Shown here: one piece after another, positions 10,301 through 18,605 of the stretch
How positions within the stretch are numbered: position 1 is the first letter of the stretch
How the letters are laid out: the number at the start of each line of letters is the position of its first letter
DNA from: an uncultured Flavobacteriales bacterium
GTDB lineage: Bacteria; Bacteroidota; Bacteroidia; Flavobacteriales; Crocinitomicaceae
Assembly (NCBI GenBank): GCA_946478775.1
Contig: CAMLDR010000009.1
Span: 1-50,565, forward strand
DNA: 50,565 nucleotides
Reading direction: 5' to 3'
Program-made: the position numbers and the translations under genes
The notes under the pieces: model-generated
Database searches by the model: none
The model's input: only the letters and a program-made list of their open reading frames with translations
Told to the model about the DNA's origin: nothing

Positions 10301-10647
10301 AATTCGACAGAAATGAATATACTGATTCCAATATTAAGCTCTATTTGGTAAATAAAAACGGAGCGCGCGTTGCCTATAATTTTGTGATCCCGCCAGACGG
10401 TCAATCCATGCAGCAATCTCTGATGCCAACGTATAACTACCCGAACAATCCGGGAAATACCCAGCAGTATGGAACAGCCGGAATTGCTTATCAAAATGGT
10501 AAATGGTTCCTGACGTATGTTCCGGTAAATGGATTTGCAGGGATAGACTCGTTCTCTTACACGTTCGAACTCATTGATCCGACCAGTCAGGCTGTATTGC
10601 AAAATGGAACAAGCAGTGTGGTAACAGTGAATGTTGGAGGGGGATAG
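7381..10647 (+). CDS. Large eCIS-associated structural protein (unknown fold)
   Basis: A 1088-residue protein with no signal peptide, 15 bp after the giant baseplate gene. The N-terminus (residues ~9-55: VFEGNQVLTSSQLNQMTAYL, then a GVVCGLKL block) is a recurring opening in proteins of Bacteroidota injection-system loci. The middle (~330-600) is helix-rich with several Cys and Trp residues. Around residue 627 there is a Glu/Ala run (EVEAEAEAEPSPQPQ), probably a linker. A helical stretch follows at ~660-890. The last ~140 residues contain a Cys pair (CHCSCDE) and a beta-sandwich-like end with DSFSYTFEL and a Val/Thr-rich terminal strand, like cadherin or Big-type domains. I cannot assign a specific component; a fibre, collar or particle-surface protein is plausible from size and context. 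Confidence 0.6.
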   Translation: MSQLINSYPVFEGNQVLTSSQLNQMTAYLDEQNRLTRVKLIGSGVVCGLKLDVELTANPPLIHISKGIGVTSEGYLMSTGNCSLNRYRPYNLPSGMTYLPFVDPDTRQQDVELFELISIDQNVDGEPGISFLNAPVDFLSDKVVMLFYESVDDDSKSCLGKSCDDRGMNRVFTLRKLLVSISDLDNKIIPRTCIPDKQNNVKYNLPRFIIGEPKFQPNTPQSTSYNEFSQNYVQQILNNTFKSEFLPSNISLYNALFDALRQTYTDFAGVLAPIYGSNPFAGLPDLSWTSFLNQQSAGPMYLGVQYFYDFIKDLILAYNEFYDAAFALMSECCSDMDCFPMHLLLGEVIADAGGIPAKYRNYFTPSQAITGGNDALDRLVMLHKRMVLMTKKFNLSIVNNPSITPVPPGTLGQPVLITPSNEKRDPLSMRSIPYYYFISEEEAGLGSLEENWSYKFIKECLFNHGLKPLAYGNQSVVQTSNQGPVETPLYYDMDPYNFLRIEGAIRQHYLDVEDELDSLRSRFNLPFNFLTVRLSGEPFDDIKERCNFDDIRTQYLLLRERIKEMSFNLFNQIAVFNKTVQLKPFPAFVSSLAAQSNSGSAEKGSVIQPQIGWMTPRTVGKSVRLGELEVEAEAEAEPSPQPQLAAVEGRQYPVFATRRNLAEASAYFQSNLLELAQSLYELAGQLLPFDFNEFNFGYTGTTPNQEDGFIQTYNNAKQYAINVTVAQNQVLDLITRSKTLANTPGLYANFVAYFDGYKAPLAGFIGNNDYKALTTLYYLYQYRLTYLRQNDITLFSNFIKKHPGVTHQAGVPKGGTYIMVVSGNPVQISQPTRQYAVAVNQQIKALQVGLAKAKFQPAKSFAQQQQVKNMQSQVLALTNIQLSLAGNVPVTSRPAPNILDGDQVIADFTLPYLINCHCSCDEIPAPTSESSINMPALTSPYIAVYDPGDYAYAKGVMKSTGPALMFIDVSDALQFDRNEYTDSNIKLYLVNKNGARVAYNFVIPPDGQSMQQSLMPTYNYPNNPGNTQQYGTAGIAYQNGKWFLTYVPVNGFAGIDSFSYTFELIDPTSQAVLQNGTSSVVTVNVGGG

Positions 10648-10697
10648 GTAAATAGAGTGAGCAGATGTTTTAAAGAGTAGAATTTGAATTGACAAGT

Positions 10698-12080
10698 ATG
10701 GATGAATCGATCAATATAGAACTTATTCTGGAGAGCAGGTCTGTTGCCAATGCTTCAGATATTGCAGCAGATCTGAATTGGTTAAGTTCGATGATTGAGA
10801 TTCGAATGAACGAGTTGTTGAATGCAGATGAAAAAAAAACACCCGGAGGCAACAATGTTTTAACGCCACCTGTGCACAATTCGCTGCCATCACATTACGG
10901 TTCCTTGATTCAGGAGTATAACCTGATTGATGAGGAGAGATTGCTCTTGATTTTAGCATTAGCTCCTTATATTGATCCGGGTTTGTTGGATAAGTTGTTG
11001 CAAAAAGATCAACCGACAGATAAAATAAATCCGTTGGTTGGTGGAATGCAGTCTAAATACGGGCGTTTGTTTTTACCAACGATTGAGACATTTTTCTTTT
11101 TAGCTGCAGGAAGTGATTTGCAAAAACGTTTTATGCTGATGCATCTTTTTGAACAGGAAGCCCGATTATTCAAAGGCAGGCTTCTTGATTTTTCCGAGAA
11201 TAAAGAGGAGGCAATTTTTAATGCGCGCCTAATCAGTCCTACCAAAGAATGCCTGACCTGGTGCACTACGGGAACCCGTTATATACCTCCTTTTAACAAT
11301 GAGTTTCCGGCAAAGGAAATTTCAACTTCCCTGGAATGGAGCGATTTAATATTGGCCCCTTCCACAAAATCCCGCTTGCAGGAGTTGCTCAACTGGCTTC
11401 AATTTAAAAATGAACTCTATCAATCCGAATACGGGAAACACCTGAAGCCAGGATACCGGGTTTTGTTTTACGGATCACCGGGAACAGGAAAAAGTCTTAC
11501 TGCTTCTTTACTTGGTAAATTAACGGGAGTTCCTGTATTTAGAATAGACCTTTCAAAGATCGTTTCAAAATTTATTGGCGAAACGGAAAAGAACCTGGCT
11601 CGTGTATTTGACAAGGCAGAACATTCCGATTGGATCTTGTTTTTCGATGAGGCGGATGCACTTTTTGGCAGCAGAACTCAAACGAGCAGTTCAAATGACC
11701 GGTATGCCAATCAGGAAGTGAGTTATTTATTGCAGCGCATTGAAGAATATCCGGGAATGGTGGTCCTGGCATCCAATTTTAAAAACAATATTGACAATGC
11801 CTTTGCCAGAAGATTCAATGAAATGATCCACTTTCCGCTTCCTGACGTGGAAGAGCGTAAAACACTCTGGAGTTCAATGCTTCCTGATGGTGTGACATTG
11901 GAGAATGAGTTAACCGTAGACTTTCTGGCGAAAACATACAAATTAAGCGGTGCTCAAATAAACAACGTCATAAGTAAGATTGCCATTCAAAACATTGCGT
12001 CCAATACTGTTGCAATTACGCATAGCGATGTTCGAAATGCAGTGGCGGTTGAGCTGGCGAAAGAAGGAAAAACCCTGTAG
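10698..12080 (+). CDS. eCIS-associated AAA+ ATPase (Afp15-like)
   Basis: Starting at the ATG at 10698 gives 460 residues; a TTG nine bases upstream in frame is possible but less likely. The N-terminal ~220 residues are an all-helical domain. The AAA+ core has Walker A GSPGTGKS (residues 259-266), Walker B ILFFDEAD (D317, E318), a sensor-1 region VVLASNFKNN and arginine-finger region ARRFNE. In Afp/PVC-type systems an ATPase of this kind is encoded near the end of the cluster and is thought to act in assembly. The gene ends two bases before the next start codon, so translation of the following large gene may be coupled. The ATPase call is certain; the role in particle assembly rests on locus context. 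Confidence 0.88.
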   Translation: MDESINIELILESRSVANASDIAADLNWLSSMIEIRMNELLNADEKKTPGGNNVLTPPVHNSLPSHYGSLIQEYNLIDEERLLLILALAPYIDPGLLDKLLQKDQPTDKINPLVGGMQSKYGRLFLPTIETFFFLAAGSDLQKRFMLMHLFEQEARLFKGRLLDFSENKEEAIFNARLISPTKECLTWCTTGTRYIPPFNNEFPAKEISTSLEWSDLILAPSTKSRLQELLNWLQFKNELYQSEYGKHLKPGYRVLFYGSPGTGKSLTASLLGKLTGVPVFRIDLSKIVSKFIGETEKNLARVFDKAEHSDWILFFDEADALFGSRTQTSSSNDRYANQEVSYLLQRIEEYPGMVVLASNFKNNIDNAFARRFNEMIHFPLPDVEERKTLWSSMLPDGVTLENELTVDFLAKTYKLSGAQINNVISKIAIQNIASNTVAITHSDVRNAVAVELAKEGKTL

Positions 12081-12082
12081 TT

Positions 12083-15000
12083 ATGGCAAGTGAAAGAACT
12101 TTTGATCCACAGCCTTCAATGGAAACAGAGGCTGCTGCAGTGCAGGATTTTGAAACAGGAAGTTTCACTAAGAGTCAAGTGTCTAATGGGTCCGCAGATA
12201 ATTCCGGATCAAGTTCCAACGGAGCTTCCATAAAAGATACTCAACCCCTGACTACAACCGATGATTCTTTAAAGGAGAAAAAGCCTGAAAAAAAAGACAC
12301 CCCTAAGGATGAAAGCTTTAAAGTATTTACCCCTGAAATTACAGGCTGCTTATCTTCAGACGCCATTTTATATTCTGTTGAAAAAGTCCCTTTAAAGTCA
12401 TTGATCTCCGAAGATAGAAAAAGCGAAGAATCCGTTAATAAGGAAGAACTGAAGCTTCAGATAATTTCTTTTTTCAGCGAGGTAAGCGTACCGTGGAGTT
12501 ACCAGGATGAGGTCAATCAACAGGAAAAAAGGAAGGAGGAAGATTTTAATGCCAAAAATCAATTGCCTGAGCAGCTTGTCGGGATATTGACTATCAAGGA
12601 AGAATCCAAAAATTGGTATAAAATAGCATTTAGCGGAAACGAAGGATATGTTGAAAAGAAACATGTGGAAATCGAGGCGCTTGATTGGTTGAAAAAAAGC
12701 CATCAGAAAGAAACGGGTGATGAAACCGTAAAGTCTGAACGGAAAAAAGCATTGGATGAAAAGCTGAAGACAAAAGAGGCTGAAAACATTAAAAAGGAAG
12801 AAAAAACTACCAAGGGCAGTGATCTTAAACGTAAAATTATAGACCTTTCCAAGGTTACCCTCCAGATTACAAGCGAGGAGAAAAAGCTCAAAGATGTCAA
12901 GGAAGCATTTGAGAAGAGGCTCAAGAAAAAGAAAGAGGATCTTCGAGAAAGGCGGAAACAGGATTATATCAAGGATATCCGGGACTTGACTAAATCGTTG
13001 AAAGAAAAGATAGATACATTCAATACGCTCAATCTATTCATCAAAACCGAACGGGAGAAGTTACTGACGGAAGAGGATAAAGCGATGGTCAAGGAATATA
13101 AGATCAAAATCCTGGATGAGCAGGAAGAAAAGAAAAAAGATCACCTGGACCCGGAAGTCATTATCAAGGACATCGAAAATAAAGTGCTGCTTAGTGAAAA
13201 TGATTTTAAACAATACGAGGAGGGGAAAAAGCAACAGAAGATAAAGGATCTTGAAACCGAGTTGGAAAAACCGGACTTGGATGATAAGAAAAAAGCGGAA
13301 AAACAAGAGGAAATAAAAAAGGTAAACAATCCGACACCGGATACCAAACCGGAAGACTTTGCCCGAAAAGAGATCCTGTTGTATGCCAACAAAGAATACC
13401 AGACTCCGTTAGGTGTCCAGGAAAAAAAGGCCCTTTTGCATTACCTTTTGAAGGTTTCGGAACCGACTAAGGAAGAAAAACTGGGATTGTATAACTTCAT
13501 GGTCCTGTTTTTCAAAGACGATGCAGAAATCAATGAAGTATTCGGTTATGAAGGAGACAAAGTGGACCCTAAGGCCTTCGTTGATAAGTTTTCGGACCTG
13601 GAATTTACCATGCCCTCCGATTTGGTTCGTGAAAAGTTGATTAAGAACAAGGAAACATATAAAAAAGAGCGAAAGACACAGCGAAAGATGAGTACTTCTT
13701 TCAAGGAAAGAAGGGCGCGAAGAAAAAACCTGAAAGCTGATTTCAAGGAAAAAAGAGCGGCGATCAAAGCGCCTTATAAGAGCCTCAAAGAGCAGTCAAA
13801 AGCAAACAGAAAGGGTTTTAGAGCCGATAAAAGGAAGATAAAGGACACAAAAGATTCCGATAAAAATTACAAGGACAAACGAGCAACGCGTAAAAGTGAG
13901 TTCAAGGATAAAAGAGAGGAAATCAGAGAGCAAAAGCGAAAGAATCCTGTTTTTTTAAGGAGTTTGTGGCAAAAATCGCGGAATGACGCCACCTATGGTT
14001 CGGAGAAGGAGCGATTGGGGTATTTGAACAATAACCGGTTAGAAAACCAGGCGGTTGTAAAAAGGGTAAGAGATAATAAGTCCAAGAAACTATCTATTTC
14101 CGCAATTAAAGCTGCTGATGAGCAAACACGTGCATTTTGGGGACTCATTCAAGTCAATCCGGATATGTACCTGGATGCCTATGAGTTGGAATCTCTTCGC
14201 CGCACGGGAGGTGATACCGAGAAACTACAGCTAAAATCGGTTCAGTTTTATGAGCGGTATTTTAAAGGGAAACCCGGATTAGGTATTGGGTATCAGAATC
14301 CTTTTTTTGATTTGGATCCTACTCTTTTTTACAAATTTATTATTCTGCCGGGCCTCTTGTTTAAAGCGTTCCCTGCAAAATACTATCAAAATGACATTCC
14401 TTCGAAACCTTCCGAGGTACAAGACGATCTGTTAAGATTCTTCTATGCAGATGATTTTGCGCGGTTTGAGCATAAAGATGAGAGTCTGAAAGAAGGCAAT
14501 ATAGCAGAAAGCCAAATTGGTGGTGTAATTTCAAATATTAAACCGGAGACATTAAGTATTGACTGGTTCGAGTTTATACAGGCCAATCCGGGCAATTATT
14601 TGGAGGCCTATGAGCTGGAACAATTCCTGGACCAGGAGGGCGTGCCTCTTTCCGAAAAACAGGAGAAGCTTTTTGCTTTTTATAAGCTTTATGAAAAACA
14701 ATTCAAGAAAGGAGGTGCCGGTTTTGCAAACAAAGAGGCCTTATGGGCAAAATGGGGCGGCGATCCGACCGAGTTCTTCAAGTACTTATATCCTTCAAAA
14801 TATTTTGATGACAATAAACTCGTTCCTCCAACAAAAGTGTACATGGATTTATGGGATGCTTTACAAACCGGGATATTGGACACGCTGCTGGAAGAATTTG
14901 CAGTAAAATCTCTTGGTAATTATTTGGGAAAGAAAACCGGCGATTACTTCGAAAAGAATATTTTAGCTTATGGAATACCGGCTTTGGCAGCTTTAGCGGG

Positions 15001-16174
15001 TTCAGATATTTTTGCAAAAGATTCCAATGTGTTTAAAACAGCCCTCGGAGAATGGGGTATTTTACCTGCTTATTTTACAACATTGGTTCCTCTCAATAAA
15101 ACGCTTGTGGATTACAAGCGCACCGCTCCATGGGGGAACAGTCAAAGTTCCATCCAGCACAAACTTCGGGTGAGTAACCAGCCATTCGGTGAAAAAGGAA
15201 TCCTGCCCACTTATCCTAGTCCGCCCGGAAGATCCGGAGAATTTAAGCCCGACCAGAATAGTTTGGCGAATTACCAGGGGATGTTTGAAACGGATCCAAA
15301 AAAAATGCCTCCCAGTGTTTATGGCGCTTTAAACTATGAGTTTTCAAAGAGTAGAACTGAAAATTCGAAACTGATGAATCAAACTACCGTTTTAGGTACG
15401 GGATTCGGGCAGTTTTTTACTCCTATGACGAAACTCGGTGAAGACAAAAAAGCGTACAGTATGATTGGTCAGGGGTATTCGATCATGGAACAAAACACTC
15501 CTGACTTTAGTTTCGATAAGGACACAACCTGGAAGGATTTGTCACTTGCGAAGTTTACAGGCAGGGAAAAAAATGAAGCTTATCTCAATGCTATGCCTGA
15601 TTACCCGGTGTTTAATTATGGAGCTGGTTTGAGTGTCGCACATCGGCCGTCGAAAAATTTGGCACTATCCACTTCCTTGAATTATGCAGGGGTGAATGCT
15701 ATTCCGGGAATGAATGATTTTAAAAGAATGGATCTATGGTCCGGAAAAACCGGAATTTCAATCAATGCCGATCCAATAGGATATTGGAAAGTCAATGCAA
15801 ACCTGAATTATGATTGGGCCTACACACGAGACCTGACACCCAATCCAAATGCCACCAGCCAGGACGCTGTGAATGGAATTGGCCAGCAGCATACACTATC
15901 CGGTAACCTCACTATCCAAAATGGTCTTTGCGAATTTATAGGCTCATTCTCGGATGACATCATGAAGGGAAAAGATGCCACTACTTTCTCCCTTAGATTC
16001 AGCGTGAACCAATTTGCCGATATTCCCAAAGGTGTTTTCTCAGCACAGGTTTTTATGGAAAAACGTGCACCTGTGCCCAGTTTGGGGATACCATCAGTGT
16101 TGTCTGGCGGTGTGAAACTGGTATTCAATCTCGGAAATGCTCTTCCTCATCAGCCATCCAAAATAATTAAGTAA
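12083..16174 (+). CDS. 1363-residue eCIS-linked multidomain protein (possible cargo/effector)
   Basis: Begins two bases after the ATPase stop and has no signal peptide. Visible layout: disordered Ser/Thr/Asp-rich N-terminus (1-80); an SH3b-like unit around 160-200 (GILTIKEESKNWYKIAFSG, then GYVEKKHVEIEAL); a long Lys/Glu coiled-coil region (~205-420); a strongly basic Lys/Arg segment (~516-626); and two copies of a ~140-residue module beginning at about 685 and 827 (pattern FW/WF..IQ.NP..YL.AYELE). A helical hydrophobic stretch follows near 960-1000, then a C-terminal beta-rich region (~1150-1363) with alternating strands and a GAGLSVAHRPSKNLALSTSL segment resembling outer-membrane-barrel strands. 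I see no HExxH protease motif. Being last in the eCIS operon and architecturally unlike structural parts, it could be cargo, but a structural role is not excluded. No function is assigned. Confidence 0.7.
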   Translation: MASERTFDPQPSMETEAAAVQDFETGSFTKSQVSNGSADNSGSSSNGASIKDTQPLTTTDDSLKEKKPEKKDTPKDESFKVFTPEITGCLSSDAILYSVEKVPLKSLISEDRKSEESVNKEELKLQIISFFSEVSVPWSYQDEVNQQEKRKEEDFNAKNQLPEQLVGILTIKEESKNWYKIAFSGNEGYVEKKHVEIEALDWLKKSHQKETGDETVKSERKKALDEKLKTKEAENIKKEEKTTKGSDLKRKIIDLSKVTLQITSEEKKLKDVKEAFEKRLKKKKEDLRERRKQDYIKDIRDLTKSLKEKIDTFNTLNLFIKTEREKLLTEEDKAMVKEYKIKILDEQEEKKKDHLDPEVIIKDIENKVLLSENDFKQYEEGKKQQKIKDLETELEKPDLDDKKKAEKQEEIKKVNNPTPDTKPEDFARKEILLYANKEYQTPLGVQEKKALLHYLLKVSEPTKEEKLGLYNFMVLFFKDDAEINEVFGYEGDKVDPKAFVDKFSDLEFTMPSDLVREKLIKNKETYKKERKTQRKMSTSFKERRARRKNLKADFKEKRAAIKAPYKSLKEQSKANRKGFRADKRKIKDTKDSDKNYKDKRATRKSEFKDKREEIREQKRKNPVFLRSLWQKSRNDATYGSEKERLGYLNNNRLENQAVVKRVRDNKSKKLSISAIKAADEQTRAFWGLIQVNPDMYLDAYELESLRRTGGDTEKLQLKSVQFYERYFKGKPGLGIGYQNPFFDLDPTLFYKFIILPGLLFKAFPAKYYQNDIPSKPSEVQDDLLRFFYADDFARFEHKDESLKEGNIAESQIGGVISNIKPETLSIDWFEFIQANPGNYLEAYELEQFLDQEGVPLSEKQEKLFAFYKLYEKQFKKGGAGFANKEALWAKWGGDPTEFFKYLYPSKYFDDNKLVPPTKVYMDLWDALQTGILDTLLEEFAVKSLGNYLGKKTGDYFEKNILAYGIPALAALAGSDIFAKDSNVFKTALGEWGILPAYFTTLVPLNKTLVDYKRTAPWGNSQSSIQHKLRVSNQPFGEKGILPTYPSPPGRSGEFKPDQNSLANYQGMFETDPKKMPPSVYGALNYEFSKSRTENSKLMNQTTVLGTGFGQFFTPMTKLGEDKKAYSMIGQGYSIMEQNTPDFSFDKDTTWKDLSLAKFTGREKNEAYLNAMPDYPVFNYGAGLSVAHRPSKNLALSTSLNYAGVNAIPGMNDFKRMDLWSGKTGISINADPIGYWKVNANLNYDWAYTRDLTPNPNATSQDAVNGIGQQHTLSGNLTIQNGLCEFIGSFSDDIMKGKDATTFSLRFSVNQFADIPKGVFSAQVFMEKRAPVPSLGIPSVLSGGVKLVFNLGNALPHQPSKIIK

Positions 16175-16212
16175 TCCAGTTAATTTGGAACAACTTTTGT
16201 AAATTTGGGGAT

Positions 16213-17400
16213 ATGAATAAGTTAATCACTGTTTGGTTGTTTGTTGTGCTAAGTCTCTCAGCTTATGCACAAAACAAAATTACTGTTAACCGGTCCATTC
16301 TGACTCTTCCTTATACCATTCAACGGGCAGAAAGCTACCTGGACAGCAACAAAGTCAGCGAAGCTACCTGGATTTTAATCAATGCCTTGGAAGAAAACCC
16401 GGCTCAGTCAGAAGCACTGGCCAGAAGCATCAAAGGAAATAAAACAGACAAGGAGTTTATTCAATGGGTGGAGGATGTCTTTTGGGCCTATATTCCATAC
16501 GTCGATTTGATTACGAATAACGAAAAGAAAAGGGTTTTTGAAGATTATTTCTTCCTGGAAACGCAGTTGATAGCTTTTGCCACACAGCATGGAATGGAAG
16601 TGTTGCAATTAGATGAACGTGCACAGCAACAGATGGCACAGAATAAAAAAACAGAAGCGATTCAAAGTTATACAACGGCCATTCAATTAATCCCCACAGC
16701 CCGCAGGTATTACCGCCGGGCACAATTGCACGAGGCATTGAATAAAAACACGTTAGCGCTCCGGGATTATGATTCATCCATTTTACTCCAACCGTATCCT
16801 GCCCATTATTTCAGCAGGGGAGAGCTCAATATGGGCTTAAGATCCTTGGATGATGCCATCAGGGATTTCAGCGCAGTTATTGATTCGAAATTTGAATACC
16901 TGCTTCACGATACCTATTTCAACAGGGCAAAGTGTTATGCGCTCAAAGGAGATCTCAATTCGGATAGAAATAGCCTTGAATTATCCATTGTTGATTTCAC
17001 GAAGTCTATAGAGTTGTATCCAACATCAGATGCTTATAAACGAAGGGGAGTATCTTATTATGCACTCAAAGAAATAGGGTCAGGTAAAAAAGATTTTTTG
17101 CGGGCTATTGAACTAGATCCTAATGATGCTCAATGTTATTTTTTTTTAGGAGCTTATAAAGATGATTCTGAAAAAGATAATTTTAAAAAGCGGATTGTTT
17201 GGTTGACCAAATGCATTGAACTGATCCGGTATGATAAAGAAACCCCAAATTTAAGAAGAGATGCCATGAGTTTGCGGGGAATCATTTATTACAATAATGG
17301 AAAAAAGAAACAGGCGTGTGCAGACTTTCAACAAGCCATGGAGTTGGGGGATAAAGAATCAGAAGAAAATTACAACAGGTATTGCCGCAAGCGTAAGTGA
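16213..17400 (+). CDS. Secreted TPR protein, tandem copy 1
   Basis: A 395-residue protein with a Sec signal peptide (MNKLITVWLFVVLSLSAYAQ; likely cleavage after AYA). Tetratricopeptide-type helical repeats begin near residue 145: AIQSYTTAIQLIPTARRYYR, then ALRDYDSSILLQPYPAHYFS, then AIRDFSAVI...NRAKCYALKGDL, then IVDFTKSIELYPTSDAYKRR. The C-terminal KKKQACADFQQAMELGDKES is another TPR helix pair. TPR arrays mediate protein-protein contacts; the exported location suggests a periplasmic or surface scaffold. It starts 38 bp after the eCIS protein, in the same direction. It is the first of three near-identical genes, separated by seven-base gaps. The specific partner is unknown. Confidence 0.8.
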   Translation: MNKLITVWLFVVLSLSAYAQNKITVNRSILTLPYTIQRAESYLDSNKVSEATWILINALEENPAQSEALARSIKGNKTDKEFIQWVEDVFWAYIPYVDLITNNEKKRVFEDYFFLETQLIAFATQHGMEVLQLDERAQQQMAQNKKTEAIQSYTTAIQLIPTARRYYRRAQLHEALNKNTLALRDYDSSILLQPYPAHYFSRGELNMGLRSLDDAIRDFSAVIDSKFEYLLHDTYFNRAKCYALKGDLNSDRNSLELSIVDFTKSIELYPTSDAYKRRGVSYYALKEIGSGKKDFLRAIELDPNDAQCYFFLGAYKDDSEKDNFKKRIVWLTKCIELIRYDKETPNLRRDAMSLRGIIYYNNGKKKQACADFQQAMELGDKESEENYNRYCRKRK

Positions 17401-17407
17401 AAATAGG

Positions 17408-18598
17408 ATGAATCTGAAACAGCTTTTTTTCGCCGGTTTGTTTGTTGTGCTAAGTCTCTCAGCTTATGCACAAAACAAAATTCCTGTTAACCGGTCCATT
17501 CTGACTCTTCCTTATACCATTCAGCGAGTAGAAAATTACCTGGACAGCAATAAAGTAAGCGAAGCTACCTGGATCTTAATCAATTCGCTGGAAGAAAATC
17601 CTACTCAGGCTGAAGCGTTGACCAAAGGCATCAAAGGGACTAAAACAGATAATGAATTCATCCAATGGGTGGAAGATGTGTTTTGGTCCTATATTCCTCA
17701 CGTCGATTTGATTTCAAATAATGAAAAAAAACGCGTTTTTGAAGATTATTTCTTTTTGGAAAATCAATTGATTGCTTTTGCAACCCAGCACGGTATGGAA
17801 GCCTTGCAATTGGATGAACAGGCACAAAAGCAAATGGCGCAGGGCAAAAAGCAAGAAGCGGTGCAAAGCTACACAACTGCTATCCAATTAATTCCTACTG
17901 CCCGCAGGTATTACCGCAGGGCACAATTACATGAGTCTTTAGATGAAAATAGGGCAGCACTCCGGGATTACGACTCATCCATTTTACTCCAACCGTATCC
18001 TGCACATTATTTCAGCCGGGGAGAACTCAATATGGGCTTAAGATCCTTGGATGATGCCATCCGGGATTTCAGCGCAGTTATTGATTCGAAATTTGAATAC
18101 CTGCTTCACGATGCCTATTTCAACAGGGCAAAGTGTTATGCACTGAAAGGAGATCTCAACACAGATCAAAAAAGCACCGAATTATCTATTCTTGACTTTA
18201 CGAAAGCTATTGAACTTTACCCGACTGCGGATACTTATAAACGACGAGGTCTGTCTTATTATCATATCAAGAATAAAGAAGCAAGTAAAAAGGATTTTAT
18301 GCAGGCTATTGAATTGGATCCTAAGGATGCCCAAAGTTATTTTTTTTTAGGAGCGTTAGGAAATATTTTTGGAGAAGATAATTTTAAAAAGCGGATTGAT
18401 TGGTTGACTAAATGTATTGAATTAATCCATGATAATGATCCAATAAATCTAAAAAGAGATGCCATAGGCTTAAGGGGAGTGATTTATTATGACAATGGTA
18501 AAAAGAAACAGGCATGTGCAGACTTTCAGCAAGCCATGGAGTTGGGAGATAAAGAATCAGAGGAACACTACAACAAATATTGTCGCAAGCGTAAGTGA
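17408..18598 (+). CDS. Secreted TPR protein, tandem copy 2
   Basis: A 396-residue paralogue of the preceding gene, beginning seven bases after its stop. I chose the ATG at 17408 because it opens directly on a signal peptide (MNLKQLFFAGLFVVLSLSAY); the longer upstream frame only overlaps the 3' end of copy 1 in another frame. The TPR core around QPYPAHYFSRGELNMGLRSL is identical to copies 1 and 3, while the stretch after IELYPTADTYKRR diverges and carries its own indels. Same inferred role and location as copy 1. The conserved promoterless junction suggests a single transcript and unequal-crossover origin. Confidence 0.8.
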   Translation: MNLKQLFFAGLFVVLSLSAYAQNKIPVNRSILTLPYTIQRVENYLDSNKVSEATWILINSLEENPTQAEALTKGIKGTKTDNEFIQWVEDVFWSYIPHVDLISNNEKKRVFEDYFFLENQLIAFATQHGMEALQLDEQAQKQMAQGKKQEAVQSYTTAIQLIPTARRYYRRAQLHESLDENRAALRDYDSSILLQPYPAHYFSRGELNMGLRSLDDAIRDFSAVIDSKFEYLLHDAYFNRAKCYALKGDLNTDQKSTELSILDFTKAIELYPTADTYKRRGLSYYHIKNKEASKKDFMQAIELDPKDAQSYFFLGALGNIFGEDNFKKRIDWLTKCIELIHDNDPINLKRDAIGLRGVIYYDNGKKKQACADFQQAMELGDKESEEHYNKYCRKRK

Positions 18599-18605
18599 AA
18601 ATAAG

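Noticed and set aside
12083..16174. Metalloprotease toxin (DUF4157-type) identity for the large eCIS-linked protein
   Set aside because: Such toxins carry an HExxH motif; none was seen in the protein.
16199..16212. TAAATTTG upstream of the first TPR gene as a -7 element
   Set aside because: It matches the consensus but ends six bases before the ATG and the nearest TTTG is only 12 bases upstream, too close for a -33 element.
17297..17407. N-terminal extension of TPR copy 2 into copy 1 (and the same at 18489-18605 for copy 3)
   Set aside because: The extension is only an alternative frame over the previous gene; the ATG seven bases after the previous stop opens on a signal peptide in both cases.
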